The notes: generated by a model from the sequence alone, not told the origin. DNA of 64,000 nucleotides from Pseudacidovorax sp. RU35E (GCF_900156165.1 NZ_FTMY01000009.1:186001-250000); one strand, 5' to 3'; shown: positions 8,854 through 17,686, counted from the stretch's first letter. Numbers and translations are program-made.

Positions 8854-8921
8854 GCGCAGCGTAGAAGAGCAGGGAATGTGGAATGGCAGCCAAGTGGCCG
8901 GCGGTGCATGCGATGCGCATT

Positions 8922-10094
8922 TCAGGGTCGCAGCCGCCGCGTGAACGCGCGGCGCGCGATGGCGGCGCGGTGCACTTCCGACGCGCCGTCGTAGATGCGG
9001 AACGGCCGCACCATGCGCAGGATCATCGACAGCGGGAGGTCTTCCGACACGCCCAGCGCGCCGGTGATCTGCACGGCCGAATCGGCCACGCGGCACACCG
9101 CCTCCGACACGAAGACCTTGGCCATCGACGAGCTGTGGCGGATGGACCGGCCGGCATCCAGGTCGCGCGCCACTTCCCGCGTCATCAGCCGCGCGGCGTA
9201 GAGGTCGATGTGCGCATCCGCCACGTGGGCCTGCACCATCTGGTGCTCGGCCAGCGGCACGCCTTGCGACTCGCGCGTGGCGGCATGGTCCTGCGCCATC
9301 GCCATGGCCCGGGAGGCCAGGCCGATGAAGCGCATGCAATGGAAGAGGCGCGCGCCTTCCAGCCGCAGCTGGGCATAGGCCAGGCCCTGGCCTTCCTCGC
9401 CGACGAGGGCGTCGGGCCCGACGCGGCAACCCTCCAGCCGGATCTCGCCATGGCCGCCCAGCGCAAAGGGCTCGATGGTGCGGATGGCGCGCACGCGTTC
9501 GAAGCCTGGCGTCGTCGTGTCGACCATGAACCACGACGGCCCCGCCTCGGTGCGCGCGACCACGATGGCCACGTCGGCCGCTTCAGCGCCGGTGATGAAC
9601 CACTTGTGGCCGTCCAGCCGCCAGCCCTCGCCATCGCGCACCGCGGTGCTGCGCAGCATGCGCGGGTCCGAGCCGACACCGGGAGCCGGCTCGGTCATGG
9701 CGAAGCATGAACGCAGCCGGCCGGCACGCAGTGGGGCGAGCCATCGGGCCTGCTGCGCGGGCGTGAGCAACTGTTCCAGTGCCGCCAGATCGGGCTGACC
9801 CGGCGGCGCGCACTGCAGTGCCAGCGGTCCGAGGAAGCTGCGGCCTGCCTCTTCGAGCCAGACGCAGCACTGCTCCCAGCTCAGGCCGAGTCCGCCTTCG
9901 GCGACCGCCGTGCGCGGCGCGCCGAAGCCGAGCGCCTGGGCACGTGCGCGCAACTGCGCGGCCGTGCGCTCGACGGCCTGCGCATCATGGGCCGTGCCGA
10001 GGTCCTCCCCCGGGATCACCTCGTCGTCGATGAACTGGCGCAGGCGCTCGACGAGCGCGTCGAAGGATGCAGCCTCGCGTCCGGCCCCGCTCAT
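8922..10094 (-). CDS. Acyl-CoA dehydrogenase (third in operon)
   Basis: 390 residues. FAD-binding segment CFAMTEPAPGVGSDPRMLRST, then GWRLDGHKWFITGAEAADVA, GVPLAEHQMVQAHVADAHID and the C-terminal IYDGASEVHRAAIARRAF. The aspartate in IYDG is where MCAD has its catalytic glutamate, as in ACAD10/11-like enzymes. It overlaps the Bug receptor gene by 4 bases and is followed after 68 bases by the paired dehydrogenases. Its sequence type differs from the other two, so it probably handles a different step or substrate. Confidence 0.9.
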   Translation of the reverse strand: MSGAGREAASFDALVERLRQFIDDEVIPGEDLGTAHDAQAVERTAAQLRARAQALGFGAPRTAVAEGGLGLSWEQCCVWLEEAGRSFLGPLALQCAPPGQPDLAALEQLLTPAQQARWLAPLRAGRLRSCFAMTEPAPGVGSDPRMLRSTAVRDGEGWRLDGHKWFITGAEAADVAIVVARTEAGPSWFMVDTTTPGFERVRAIRTIEPFALGGHGEIRLEGCRVGPDALVGEEGQGLAYAQLRLEGARLFHCMRFIGLASRAMAMAQDHAATRESQGVPLAEHQMVQAHVADAHIDLYAARLMTREVARDLDAGRSIRHSSSMAKVFVSEAVCRVADSAVQITGALGVSEDLPLSMILRMVRPFRIYDGASEVHRAAIARRAFTRRLRP

Positions 10095-11053
10095 CTGCGG
10101 ATCGCCTTGACCATGCGCTCCCAGCGCTGCGCGTCCGACTTCAGGAAGGCCTGGAACTCCTCCTGCCCCTGGAAGGCCGCCTCGCCGCCGGCGTTGACCA
10201 GCCGCTCCTTGACCTCGTCGGTGGCCAGGGCGGCCCGCACTGCCTGCTCGATGCGCTGCATCACGGCCGGCGGCGTTCCGGCCGGCGCATGGAACGCGTA
10301 CCAGGACAGTGCGGTCACTTCGGGATATCCGGCTTCGGCGATGGTGGGCACGTCGGGCAGCTGCGCGGAGCGGTTACTGCTGATATTGGCCAGCGCACGG
10401 ATGGCGCCCGACTTGACGTGCGGATAGGCCACGGTGGACGGCAGGATGGCCATGGCGAACGCGCCGTTGATCAGGTCGGGCACCATCGGCGGCGCACCTT
10501 TGTAGGTGACCGCCTCCAGCCGGATGTTGGCCGCGATCTTGAACATCTCGTTGGCCATGTTCTGGGTGCTGCCGACGCCGCCGTCGCCAAACTGCAGGGT
10601 GGTCGGTGACTTGCGGGCCATCTCCACGAAGTCGCGGACCGAGCGCGCGGGCGACGACGCGGGCACCACGAAATAGCTCGGCGAGAGCGTGAAGCGGGCG
10701 ACCGGCACGAAGTCCTTGGGCGCCCAGCGCAGGTGGTCTTCGAGCAGCGGGTTGTTGATGAGGAAGGGCGCCGACACCAGCAGCGTGTAGCCGTCGGCGG
10801 GCGCGCGCGCCACGAACTCGGCACCGATGTTGCCGTTGGCGCCCGGCTTGGCCTCGACCACGATGGGCTGACCCAGTTCGACCGCCATGCGTGCGGTCAC
10901 GGCACGGGCCTGCACGTCGACCACGCCGCCAGGCGCATAGGGAACGATCACCCGGATGGGCTTGGTGGGGTAGCTCTGCGCCAGCGCAGGCAGCGCGGCG
11001 GCAAGAAGCAGGCCGGCCAGCAGGCCGCGGCGGGGAAGGGCAGGGGCATTCAC
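10091..11053 (-). CDS. Bug/TctC-family tripartite tricarboxylate transporter receptor
   Basis: Periplasmic solute-binding protein that would deliver an organic acid to a membrane transporter; none is encoded next to it, as is usual for the large Bug family. 320 residues from a GTG at 11053, preferred because GGAG lies 9 bases upstream; a longer ATG start at 11119 would sit inside the operator palindrome. Signal peptide with RR (ALPRRGLLAGLLLAAALPALAQ), then SYPTKPIRVIVPYAPGGVVD, KPGANGNIGAEFVARAPADG, YKGAPPMVPDLINGAFAMAI and LPDVPTIAEAGYPEV, all standard Bug blocks. First gene of the six-gene leftward operon. Confidence 0.93.
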   Translation of the reverse strand: MNAPALPRRGLLAGLLLAAALPALAQSYPTKPIRVIVPYAPGGVVDVQARAVTARMAVELGQPIVVEAKPGANGNIGAEFVARAPADGYTLLVSAPFLINNPLLEDHLRWAPKDFVPVARFTLSPSYFVVPASSPARSVRDFVEMARKSPTTLQFGDGGVGSTQNMANEMFKIAANIRLEAVTYKGAPPMVPDLINGAFAMAILPSTVAYPHVKSGAIRALANISSNRSAQLPDVPTIAEAGYPEVTALSWYAFHAPAGTPPAVMQRIEQAVRAALATDEVKERLVNAGGEAAFQGQEEFQAFLKSDAQRWERMVKAIRR

Positions 11054-11097
11054 GGCAGGTGTCTCCTCGAAGTGGTCCGCATGATGCCGCCGAGCTG

Positions 11098-11137
11098 TCA
11101 TAACAGGTAATGGGTGCATACCCTATACCTGTTATGA
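11098..11137. promoter_or_regulatory. Operator palindrome between the Bug operon and gntR
   Basis: TCATAACAGGTA and TACCTGTTATGA are perfect 12-bp inverted arms about a 16-base centre, which itself holds GGGT-GCAT-ACCC on the same axis. Each arm contains a -10-like hexamer pointing outward: TATGAT (11133-11138) towards gntR and TATGAC on the minus strand (11102-11097) towards the Bug gene. A bound GntR dimer would cover both promoters. Confidence 0.8.
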
Positions 11138-11145
11138 TAGGTCGC

Positions 11146-11868
11146 ATGAACGACCCCGCCGCTCTTCCGCTGTTCGCCCGCATCGAGGCGAGCCTTCGCG
11201 ACCGCATCCTACGCAACGAACTGGCGGCTGGCAGCAAGCTGCCTTCCGAGGCGGCGCTGGAGGCGGAGTTCGGCGTGAGCCGCATCACCGTGCGACAGGC
11301 GCTGGCCTCGCTGGAGTCGAGTGGGCTGATCCGCAAGGTCAATGGCCGGGGCAGCTTCGTCACGCGCCCGTCGGATGGGCCCGACCTGGGGCCGCTCACC
11401 GGCTTCTACGAGCACATGCGCGCGCAGGGCAAGGCGGCGCGGGGCCGGCTGGTCTCGGTGCGCGACACGCCGGCGACCGCCATCCAGGCCCAGGCCCTGG
11501 GTGTCGAGGCAGGCACCGCCCTGCGCACCGTCACGCTGGTACGGATGGTCGACGGCCGCCCGCTGGCGGTCGGCACCACGAGCGGCACGCCTTCGCTCAT
11601 CGAGGCCCTGGTGCGCGAGGACCTCGAGACCAACGACGTGATGGTCGTGCTTGAGGACCGTCTGGGCGTTCGCCTGCGCAACACGCACATCGAGGCCGGC
11701 GCGGTGCTCGCCGGTGCCGCGCGCGCACGGCAACTGGCCTGCGCGGCGGGCGACCCCCTGTTGCGCATCCGCTTCACACCGCACGACATGGAGGACCGGG
11801 CGCTGTGCTGGTCCGAGATGCATTTCCGCGGAGACGCCTTCAGCTACCGCGCAGTAGTCAAGCGCTGA
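11146..11868 (+). CDS. GntR-family regulator with UTRA domain (HutC subfamily)
   Basis: 240 residues. Winged-helix DNA-binding domain at about 1-75 (ELAAGSKLPSEAALEAEFGV; SRITVRQALASLESSGLIRK), then a UTRA ligand-binding domain at about 95-238 (LRTVTLVRMVDGRPLAVGTT; DPLLRIRFTPHDMEDRALCW). Probable repressor of the divergent operon through the shared palindrome, with an acyl-CoA or organic acid as effector by analogy. I choose the ATG at 11146; it lies only 7 bases beyond the -10 TATGAT, so the mRNA may be leaderless. In-frame ATGs at 11134 and 11110 lie inside the operator. Confidence 0.9.
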   Translation: MNDPAALPLFARIEASLRDRILRNELAAGSKLPSEAALEAEFGVSRITVRQALASLESSGLIRKVNGRGSFVTRPSDGPDLGPLTGFYEHMRAQGKAARGRLVSVRDTPATAIQAQALGVEAGTALRTVTLVRMVDGRPLAVGTTSGTPSLIEALVREDLETNDVMVVLEDRLGVRLRNTHIEAGAVLAGAARARQLACAAGDPLLRIRFTPHDMEDRALCWSEMHFRGDAFSYRAVVKR

Positions 11869-11898
11869 GCACCGCAGGGGCCAGGGCAGCGGTATGTC

Positions 11899-13644
11899 TC
11901 AGGCGTGCAGGACGAGCCGACCGAACAGCAGCACCACCACGGCCATAAGCGCTGCGGCCACCGCCTGCCAGAAACGCACCGGATCGCGCTGCGCCAGCGG
12001 CACGGCTCGCGCATGCCGCACTTCGGGGGAGGGCGAGCGCAGCTCATGCAGCAATTCGGACACGGCTTCGTGGCGCCGGGCCGGCTGCGGGCTCAGGGCC
12101 TTCTGTAGCACGGTGTCCAGCCAGGCCGGCAGATCGGGCCGGTGATGGCGCAGCGGCACATAGCGCAGGCGTCGCAGGTCCTGCGGCTGGCGAACGCGCG
12201 TGGCGGTCAGGCCATAGGGCAACTGGCCCGTGAGCGTCTGGTAGCCCAGGGCAGCGAGTGCAAACAGGTCCGACCGGGCGCTGCCGCCCTGGCCGAGCAG
12301 GTACTCCGGCGCCATGTACTGCAGCGTGCCCGGCGCATCGGCCGCCAGCGGCCCGCGGCCCTCCGCCAGGCCGGCCACATGGGCCGAGGCCAGGTCGATC
12401 AGCCGCGCGGTGCCGGCGCGGTCGATCATCACGTTCTCCGGCCGCAGGTCCTGGTGCAGCATCTCGCGGCCGTGCAGGGCCTGCAGGCCGCGGCCGATCT
12501 GGTCGAGCAGGGCGCGCACCTCGTCGAGCGAAGGGCGCGGATGGTCGACCATCCACTGGGCCAGCGTCTGGCCTTCCACGTAGGCCATGGCCACGAAGAG
12601 ATGGCGCCGCGCGCGCTGGCCCGGCCAGGCCTTGAGCACATGCGGATGGTCGATGCGCCGGGCCACCCATTCCTCCAGCACGAAGCGGTCGAGCGCCGCG
12701 GCGTCCTCGCGCAGGTCCGGCCCCGGCATCTTGAGCGCCACGGGCACACCGCTTTCGTCGTCGGTGGCCAGCCAGATATGGCTGCGCGGGCTGACCTTGA
12801 GTTCGCGCACCAGCGTGAAGCCTTCGAAGGCCATGCCGACCGAAAGCAACGGCGGCAACGCCAGGCCTTCACGGCTGAGCTGGGGCAGCGGCTGGCCGGG
12901 CGCGGGCAGGGCGTCGATGCGCAGCAGCAGGACGGTCGCGTCGTCGTCGCTGCCGCGCTCGCGGGCGCGCCGGGTGAGGGCGGCGGCCGCGGCATCGAAG
13001 TCGTCGGCATGCAGGCGTAGCGCCTCATGCATGTCCGCCGCCGCGAGGTGGGCATGGGCGCCGTCGGTGGCCAGCAGGTAGACCTCGCCGGGCTCGGCCT
13101 CCCAGTGGCGGTAGTCGATCTCGACCTGGGCGCCGGCGCCGAGCGCGCGCGCCAGGTAGGACTCGGCGGAGGACACCTGCACGCGGTGGTCCTCGGAGAG
13201 CGGTTCCAGCGTGGCCGCATGCAGCCGGCACAGCCGCGCGTCGCCCACATGCAGCAGGTGCAGCTCGCAGCCCTTGAGCACCAGCGCCGTGAAGGTGCAG
13301 ACATGGCCGCGGTCTTTGTCGAAGCGGGCATCGCCGCGCATCGTCTGCGCATGCAGCCAGGCGTTGGTGGCGGCGATCACGCGCTGCCCCGCGCGGCGCA
13401 CCGACCAGCTCTCGCTCGTCGCGTAGTAGTCGGCGAGGAAGGCGCCAACGGCGGTCTGCGCGGCCTCCTGGCTTACCGGGCTGCTGCTGATGCCGTCGGC
13501 GATGGCCAGCGCGATGCCCTTGCTGGCCAGCAGGTGGCCGGTGGGCAGCATCGCGCCGTGGAAGTCCTGGTTGGGCCCGCCCGGCGCGGCCAGCGAGTGC
13601 TGGCCCAGGGTGATGCGCGGCAGCGCCTCGGATGGGCCCGTCAC
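11899..13644 (-). CDS. Bifunctional PP2C-type phosphatase / Ser-Thr protein kinase
   Basis: 581 residues from a GTG at 13644. Residues about 1-250 are a PP2C-like phosphatase: IALAIADG (Asp50), CTFTALVLKGCELHLLHVGD, LATDGAH and ERGSDDDATVLLL keep the metal-site acidic residues. Residues about 275-530 are a protein kinase: VALKMPGPD supplies the lysine, LHQDLRPENVMID the catalytic loop (HQD for HRD), LIDLAS the DFG position, YMAPEYL the APE. The glycine-rich loop is replaced by ELKVSPRSHIW. A single C-terminal membrane helix follows (VAAALMAVVVLLFGRLVL). Last gene of nirBDC; Pseudomonas aeruginosa has a kinase gene between its nitrate transporter and nirB. A regulator of nitrite uptake or reduction by reversible phosphorylation is inferred. 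Confidence 0.88.
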   Translation of the reverse strand: MTGPSEALPRITLGQHSLAAPGGPNQDFHGAMLPTGHLLASKGIALAIADGISSSPVSQEAAQTAVGAFLADYYATSESWSVRRAGQRVIAATNAWLHAQTMRGDARFDKDRGHVCTFTALVLKGCELHLLHVGDARLCRLHAATLEPLSEDHRVQVSSAESYLARALGAGAQVEIDYRHWEAEPGEVYLLATDGAHAHLAAADMHEALRLHADDFDAAAAALTRRARERGSDDDATVLLLRIDALPAPGQPLPQLSREGLALPPLLSVGMAFEGFTLVRELKVSPRSHIWLATDDESGVPVALKMPGPDLREDAAALDRFVLEEWVARRIDHPHVLKAWPGQRARRHLFVAMAYVEGQTLAQWMVDHPRPSLDEVRALLDQIGRGLQALHGREMLHQDLRPENVMIDRAGTARLIDLASAHVAGLAEGRGPLAADAPGTLQYMAPEYLLGQGGSARSDLFALAALGYQTLTGQLPYGLTATRVRQPQDLRRLRYVPLRHHRPDLPAWLDTVLQKALSPQPARRHEAVSELLHELRSPSPEVRHARAVPLAQRDPVRFWQAVAAALMAVVVLLFGRLVLHA

Positions 13645-13685
13645 GACGGCCGAACGTCCTTCCAGCGTGCCACCGGGCTCAGGCC

Positions 13686-14498
13686 TCAGGCGCGCACGCG
13701 CTTGGGCGCCGTCTTGTAGTGGGTGGAGTAGAGCGTCGCGCCGACGAAGGTCAGGCCGCCCACCAGGTTGCCGAGCACGGTGGGGATCTCGTTCCAGATC
13801 AGGTAGTCCATCAGCGTGAAGTGGCCGCCCAGCAGCAGGCCCGAGGGGAACAGGAACATGTTGACCACGCTGTGTTCGAAGCCCATGTAGAAGAACACGG
13901 TGATCGGCATCCACATGCCGATGGCCTTGCCCGACACCGAGGTGGACATCATGGCCGCCACCACGCCGGTGGAGACCATCCAGTTGCACATCACGCCGCG
14001 GATGAACAGCGTCAGCATGCCGGCGGCGCCGTGGGCGGCGTAGCCCACCGTTCGGCCCTCGCCGATGTGGCCGATGCGCTGGCCGATGGCGTTGGGCGCC
14101 TCGGACCAGCCGAAGGTGAAGATGATGGCCATGAACACGGCCACCGTCAGCGCGCCCGCGAAGTTGCCGACGAACACCAGCCCCCAGTTGCGCATGACGC
14201 CGCCCCAGGTGGCGCCGGGGCGCTTGTCGAAGACGGCCAGCGGTGCGAGCGTGAACACGCCGGTCAGCAGGTCGAAGCCCATCAGGTACAGCATGATGAA
14301 GCCGACCGGGAACAGCATCGCGCCGACCAGCGCGTTGCCGGTGTTGACGGTGATGGTGACGGCGAAGGCCGCCGCCAGCGCCAGGATGGCGCCGGCCATG
14401 TACGAGCGGATCAGCGTGTCGCGGGTGGACATCAGCAGCTTGGATTCGCCGGCGTCCACCATCTTGGTGACGAATTCAGCGGGGGCAAGGTAGGCCAT
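13686..14498 (-). CDS. nirC: Formate/nitrite transporter family protein (NirC-like)
   Basis: Inner-membrane pentameric channel of the FNT family; nitrite is the likely substrate because the gene follows nirBD. 270 residues with six hydrophobic segments. FNT marks include GAMLFPVGFIMLYLMGFDLL, GNFAGALTVAVFMAII, RGVMCNWMVSTGVVAAMMST and GFEHSVVNMFLFPSGLLLG; the latter contains the conserved central histidine. AGGA lies 5-6 bases before the ATG at 14498. Confidence 0.92.
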   Translation of the reverse strand: MAYLAPAEFVTKMVDAGESKLLMSTRDTLIRSYMAGAILALAAAFAVTITVNTGNALVGAMLFPVGFIMLYLMGFDLLTGVFTLAPLAVFDKRPGATWGGVMRNWGLVFVGNFAGALTVAVFMAIIFTFGWSEAPNAIGQRIGHIGEGRTVGYAAHGAAGMLTLFIRGVMCNWMVSTGVVAAMMSTSVSGKAIGMWMPITVFFYMGFEHSVVNMFLFPSGLLLGGHFTLMDYLIWNEIPTVLGNLVGGLTFVGATLYSTHYKTAPKRVRA

Positions 14499-14537
14499 GG
14501 AATTCCTTGGAAGTGCTTGAAAAGGGGGAAGAGGGGG

Positions 14538-14879
14538 TCAGGCGAGGGCGACCATCACGCGGCCGCCGTCCACGCGCACGGCATAAGCGCGCACCGAGTG
14601 CTGGGGCGCCTCCAGGCATTCGCCGGTGGCCAGGTCGAAGTGGTTCTTGTAGAGCGGCGAGGCGACAACGGTGCGCCCGCCCAGGCTGCCGGTGAGCCCG
14701 CGCGAGAGCACGCTGGCGCCCGACTGCGGGTCGATGTTGTCGATGGCATGGAAGCGGTCGTCGCCGATGCGAAAGATGGCGACATGCCGGCCGTCGATGC
14801 GGGCGCAGACGCCGGTGTCGGGCAGGATGTCCGAGACGGCGCAGACGGCCATCCATTCAGGGGCGAGGGTCGTGGTCAT
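14538..14879 (-). CDS. nirD: Nitrite reductase (NAD(P)H) small subunit NirD
   Basis: 113 residues with the Rieske-like fold of NirD (CAVSDILPDTGVCARIDGRH; IDNIDPQSGASVLSRGL; SPLYKNHFDLATGECLEAP). The Cys-His pairs that hold a Rieske cluster are absent, as in NirD in general. Forms the cytoplasmic nitrite-to-ammonium reductase with NirB. GGAG lies 8 bases before the ATG, and the gap to nirB is 11 bases. Confidence 0.95.
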   Translation of the reverse strand: MTTTLAPEWMAVCAVSDILPDTGVCARIDGRHVAIFRIGDDRFHAIDNIDPQSGASVLSRGLTGSLGGRTVVASPLYKNHFDLATGECLEAPQHSVRAYAVRVDGGRVMVALA

Positions 14880-14890
14880 GGCGGGGCTCC

Positions 14891-17455
14891 TCAGGCGGGC
14901 GTGGCTTCGATGGCGGGCTCGTCGGCTTCGCGCGCCGGCGGTGCGGCGTCGGGGGCGCGTTCCTCGGCACGGGCTGGGCGGATCTGCCCACGCTCCTTCA
15001 CGAACACGATGCGCTCATCGGGCAACTCGCTGTTGACGAAGCTGCGGAAGCGGTTGCGCACGGCGGGGTCCGTCACGGCTGTCTTCCACTCGCACTGGTA
15101 GGTGTCGACCACGGCCTGCATCTGCGTCTGCAGCTCGTCGGCCAGGCCCAGGCTGTCCTCGATCAGCACCTTCTTCAGGTAGTCGAGGCCGCCCTCCAGG
15201 TTGTCGCGCCACGTGCTCGTGCGCTGCAGGCGGTCGGCCGTGCGCACGTAGAACATCAGGAATCGGTCGATCAGCGCGATGAGCTGTGGCTTGGTCAGGT
15301 CGCTGGCGATCAGCTCGGCATGGCGCGGCTTCATGCCGCCGTTGCCGCAGACGTAGAGGTTCCAGCCCTTCTCGGTGGCGATCACGCCCACATCCTTGCC
15401 CTGGGCCTCGGCGCATTCGCGGGTGCAGCCCGAGACGCCGAACTTGATCTTGTGCGGCGCGCGCAGGCCCTTGTAGCGGTTCTCCAGCTCGACGGCCAGG
15501 CCGACCGAGTCCTGCACGCCGTAGCGGCACCAGGTGCTGCCCACACAGCTCTTCACGGTGCGCAGCGACTTGCCGTACGCATGGCCGCTCTCGAAGCCGG
15601 CGGCGATCAGTTCTTCCCAGATCAGCGGCAGCTGCTCCAGCCGGGCGCCGAACATGTCGACCCGCGCGCCGCCCGTCACCTTGGTGTAGAGGCCGTACTT
15701 CTTGGCCACCTGGCCGACGGCGATCAGGCCGTCGGGCGTGACCTCGCCGCCGGGCATGCGGGGCACGACGGAGTAGGTGCCGTCCTTCTGGATGTTGCCG
15801 AGGAAATAGTCGTTGCTGTCCTGCAGCTTGGCCAGCTCGGGCTTGAGCACGAAGTCGTTCCAGCACGAGGCCAGGACGCTTGCCGCGGTGGGCTTGCAGA
15901 TGTCGCAGCCCAGGCCCTGGCCATGCTTGGCCAGCAGTTCGTCGAAGGTCTTGATGCCGCCCACGCGCACCAGGTGGTACAGCTCCTGCCGCGAATGCGG
16001 AAAGTGCTCGCACAGGTGGTTGTTGACGGCCAGGCCGCGGCGGCTCATCTCGGCCTTCATCACCTGCGTGACCAGGGGCACGCAGCCGCCGCAGGTGGCG
16101 CCGGCCTTGGTGCAGGCCTTGAGCTGGCCGATGGTGCAGGCGCCGTCGCCCACCGCGGCGCAGATCTGGCCCTTGCTCACGTTGTTGCACGAGCAGATCT
16201 GCGCCGTGTCCGGCAGCGCGTCCACGCCCAGGCCGGGCTTGGCCTGGCCGTCGCTGGACGGCAGGATCAGGAACTCCGGCGACGCCGGCAGGGCGATGCC
16301 GTTGAGCGCCATCTGAAGGAGCGTGCCGTATTCGTCGGCATTGCCCACCAGCACCGCGCCCAGCAGCTTCGTACCGTCGGCGCTGACCACGATCTTTTTG
16401 TAGACCTGCTTGATCTCGTCCACGTACTGGAAGCTGCGGCTGCCGGGCGTGCGGCCGTGGGCGTCGCCGATGCTGGCCACGTCCACGCCCATCAGCTTGA
16501 GCTTGGTGCTCATGTCGGCGCCGGCAAAGCTGGCTTCGGCGTCGCCGGCCAGGTGGCGGGCGGCCACGCGGGCCATCTCGTAGCCGGGCGCGACGAGGCC
16601 ATAGAGCTGCTCGTTCCACGAGGCGCACTCGCCGATGGCATAGATGTTTCGGTCGGCGCTGCGGCAATGGGCGTCCACGGCGACGCCGCCGCGGGGCCCG
16701 ACGGCCAGGGCGCTCTGGCGGGCGAGGGCGTCCTGGGGCCGGATGCCGGCAGAGAACACGATCATGTCGCATTCCAGCCATGTGCCGTCGGAGAAGACCA
16801 TGCGGTGCCGGGCGGTGGCGCCGTCGGTGATCTCCACCGTGTTGCGGCCGGTGTGCACCTGCACGCCCAGCGCCTCGATCTTGCTGCGCAGTACACGGCC
16901 GCCGCCTTCGTCCACCTGCACTGCCATCAGGCGAGGCGCGAACTCGACGACATGCGTTTCCAGGCCCAGGTCGCGCAGCGCCTTGGCGCATTCCAGGCCC
17001 AGCAGGCCGCCGCCGACCACCACGCCGCTCTTCGACTTGGCACCGGAGGCTTTCATGCCTTCCAGGTCCTCGATGGTGCGGTAGACATGGCAGTGCGGCC
17101 GTTCGCGGCCTGGTACCGGTGGCACGAAGGGCACGGAGCCGGTGGCCAGCACGAGCTTGTCGTACGTCAGCACCTCGCCATCGGCGGTGGTGACGGTGTT
17201 GTTGCGCCGCTCGATCGCCGCCGCGCGGGTGCCCAGGCGCAGCGAGAAGCCGCTGCGCTCGAAGAAGCCGGCCTCGACCAGCGTGAGCTGCTCGGCCGTC
17301 TTGCCGCTGAAGTACTCGGACAGGTGCACGCGGTCATAGGCCGGCCGCGGCTCTTCGCACAGCACGGTGACGTCTGCCTGGGAGAGGGAGGACGCGGCGA
17401 GTTCTTCGAGGAACTTGTGGCCGACCATGCCGTGGCCAACAACGATGATTTTCAT
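14891..17455 (-). CDS. nirB: Nitrite reductase (NAD(P)H) large subunit NirB
   Basis: Six-electron reduction of nitrite to ammonium in the cytoplasm. 854 residues from the ATG at 17455, which starts the FAD motif MKIIVVGHGMVGHKFLEEL; the frame is open further upstream. Order: pyridine nucleotide-disulfide reductase domain (VVVGGGLLGLECAKALRDLG), BFD-type [2Fe-2S] segment (ICSCNNVSKGQIC and GATCGGCVPL), ferredoxin-like half domains, and the siroheme/[4Fe-4S] cysteines in SCVGSTWCRYG and GVSGCTRECAEAQG. Full length for NirB. First gene of the nirB-nirD-nirC-kinase operon. No nitrate reductase or nitrate importer is encoded in this window. Confidence 0.97.
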   Translation of the reverse strand: MKIIVVGHGMVGHKFLEELAASSLSQADVTVLCEEPRPAYDRVHLSEYFSGKTAEQLTLVEAGFFERSGFSLRLGTRAAAIERRNNTVTTADGEVLTYDKLVLATGSVPFVPPVPGRERPHCHVYRTIEDLEGMKASGAKSKSGVVVGGGLLGLECAKALRDLGLETHVVEFAPRLMAVQVDEGGGRVLRSKIEALGVQVHTGRNTVEITDGATARHRMVFSDGTWLECDMIVFSAGIRPQDALARQSALAVGPRGGVAVDAHCRSADRNIYAIGECASWNEQLYGLVAPGYEMARVAARHLAGDAEASFAGADMSTKLKLMGVDVASIGDAHGRTPGSRSFQYVDEIKQVYKKIVVSADGTKLLGAVLVGNADEYGTLLQMALNGIALPASPEFLILPSSDGQAKPGLGVDALPDTAQICSCNNVSKGQICAAVGDGACTIGQLKACTKAGATCGGCVPLVTQVMKAEMSRRGLAVNNHLCEHFPHSRQELYHLVRVGGIKTFDELLAKHGQGLGCDICKPTAASVLASCWNDFVLKPELAKLQDSNDYFLGNIQKDGTYSVVPRMPGGEVTPDGLIAVGQVAKKYGLYTKVTGGARVDMFGARLEQLPLIWEELIAAGFESGHAYGKSLRTVKSCVGSTWCRYGVQDSVGLAVELENRYKGLRAPHKIKFGVSGCTRECAEAQGKDVGVIATEKGWNLYVCGNGGMKPRHAELIASDLTKPQLIALIDRFLMFYVRTADRLQRTSTWRDNLEGGLDYLKKVLIEDSLGLADELQTQMQAVVDTYQCEWKTAVTDPAVRNRFRSFVNSELPDERIVFVKERGQIRPARAEERAPDAAPPAREADEPAIEATPA

Positions 17456-17601
17456 GAGGGGTCCTGCGCGCACCCTGCGGGCGGGAGGAGCCTGTGCCGG
17501 CCATTCAGGACCGGGGACGCCGCCGCCAGAGCGAGGATGCAGATCGTGTGGGAACAACCGCGAGGGGCAGGCGCCGACAGTGGCGTCGCTTGCGCGGGGT
17601 T

Positions 17602-17617
17602 CCGCCGGCATTGGCGG
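17602..17617 (-). promoter_or_regulatory. Hairpin with hexaloop in the nirB leader (ANTAR-like, weak)
   Basis: On the minus strand CCGCC-AATGCC-GGCGG forms a 5-bp stem with a six-base loop having A at 1 and G at 4, the pattern bound by ANTAR antiterminators such as NasT/NasR. It lies in the roughly 200-base leader between the sigma-54 promoter and nirB. I see no poly-U terminator after it. Confidence 0.3.
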
Positions 17618-17665
17618 GGCGCTGGAGCCGCAACGGCAGCTTTACCGGGGCTCCGCGGGATCATA

Positions 17666-17682
17666 AGCAAGCGACGTGCCAA
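17666..17682 (-). promoter_or_regulatory. Sigma-54 promoter of the nirBDC operon
   Basis: Minus strand reads TTGGCACG-TCGC-TTGCT, matching the -24/-12 consensus TGGCACG-N4-TTGCW at every fixed base. Transcription would start near 17654 and leave a leader of about 200 bases before nirB. Confidence 0.8.
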
Positions 17683-17686
17683 AGGA

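Noticed and set aside
17456-17660. An intrinsic attenuator in the nirB leader.
   Set aside because: Several GC-rich stems can be drawn, but none is followed by a T run on the minus strand, so classical termination cannot be claimed.
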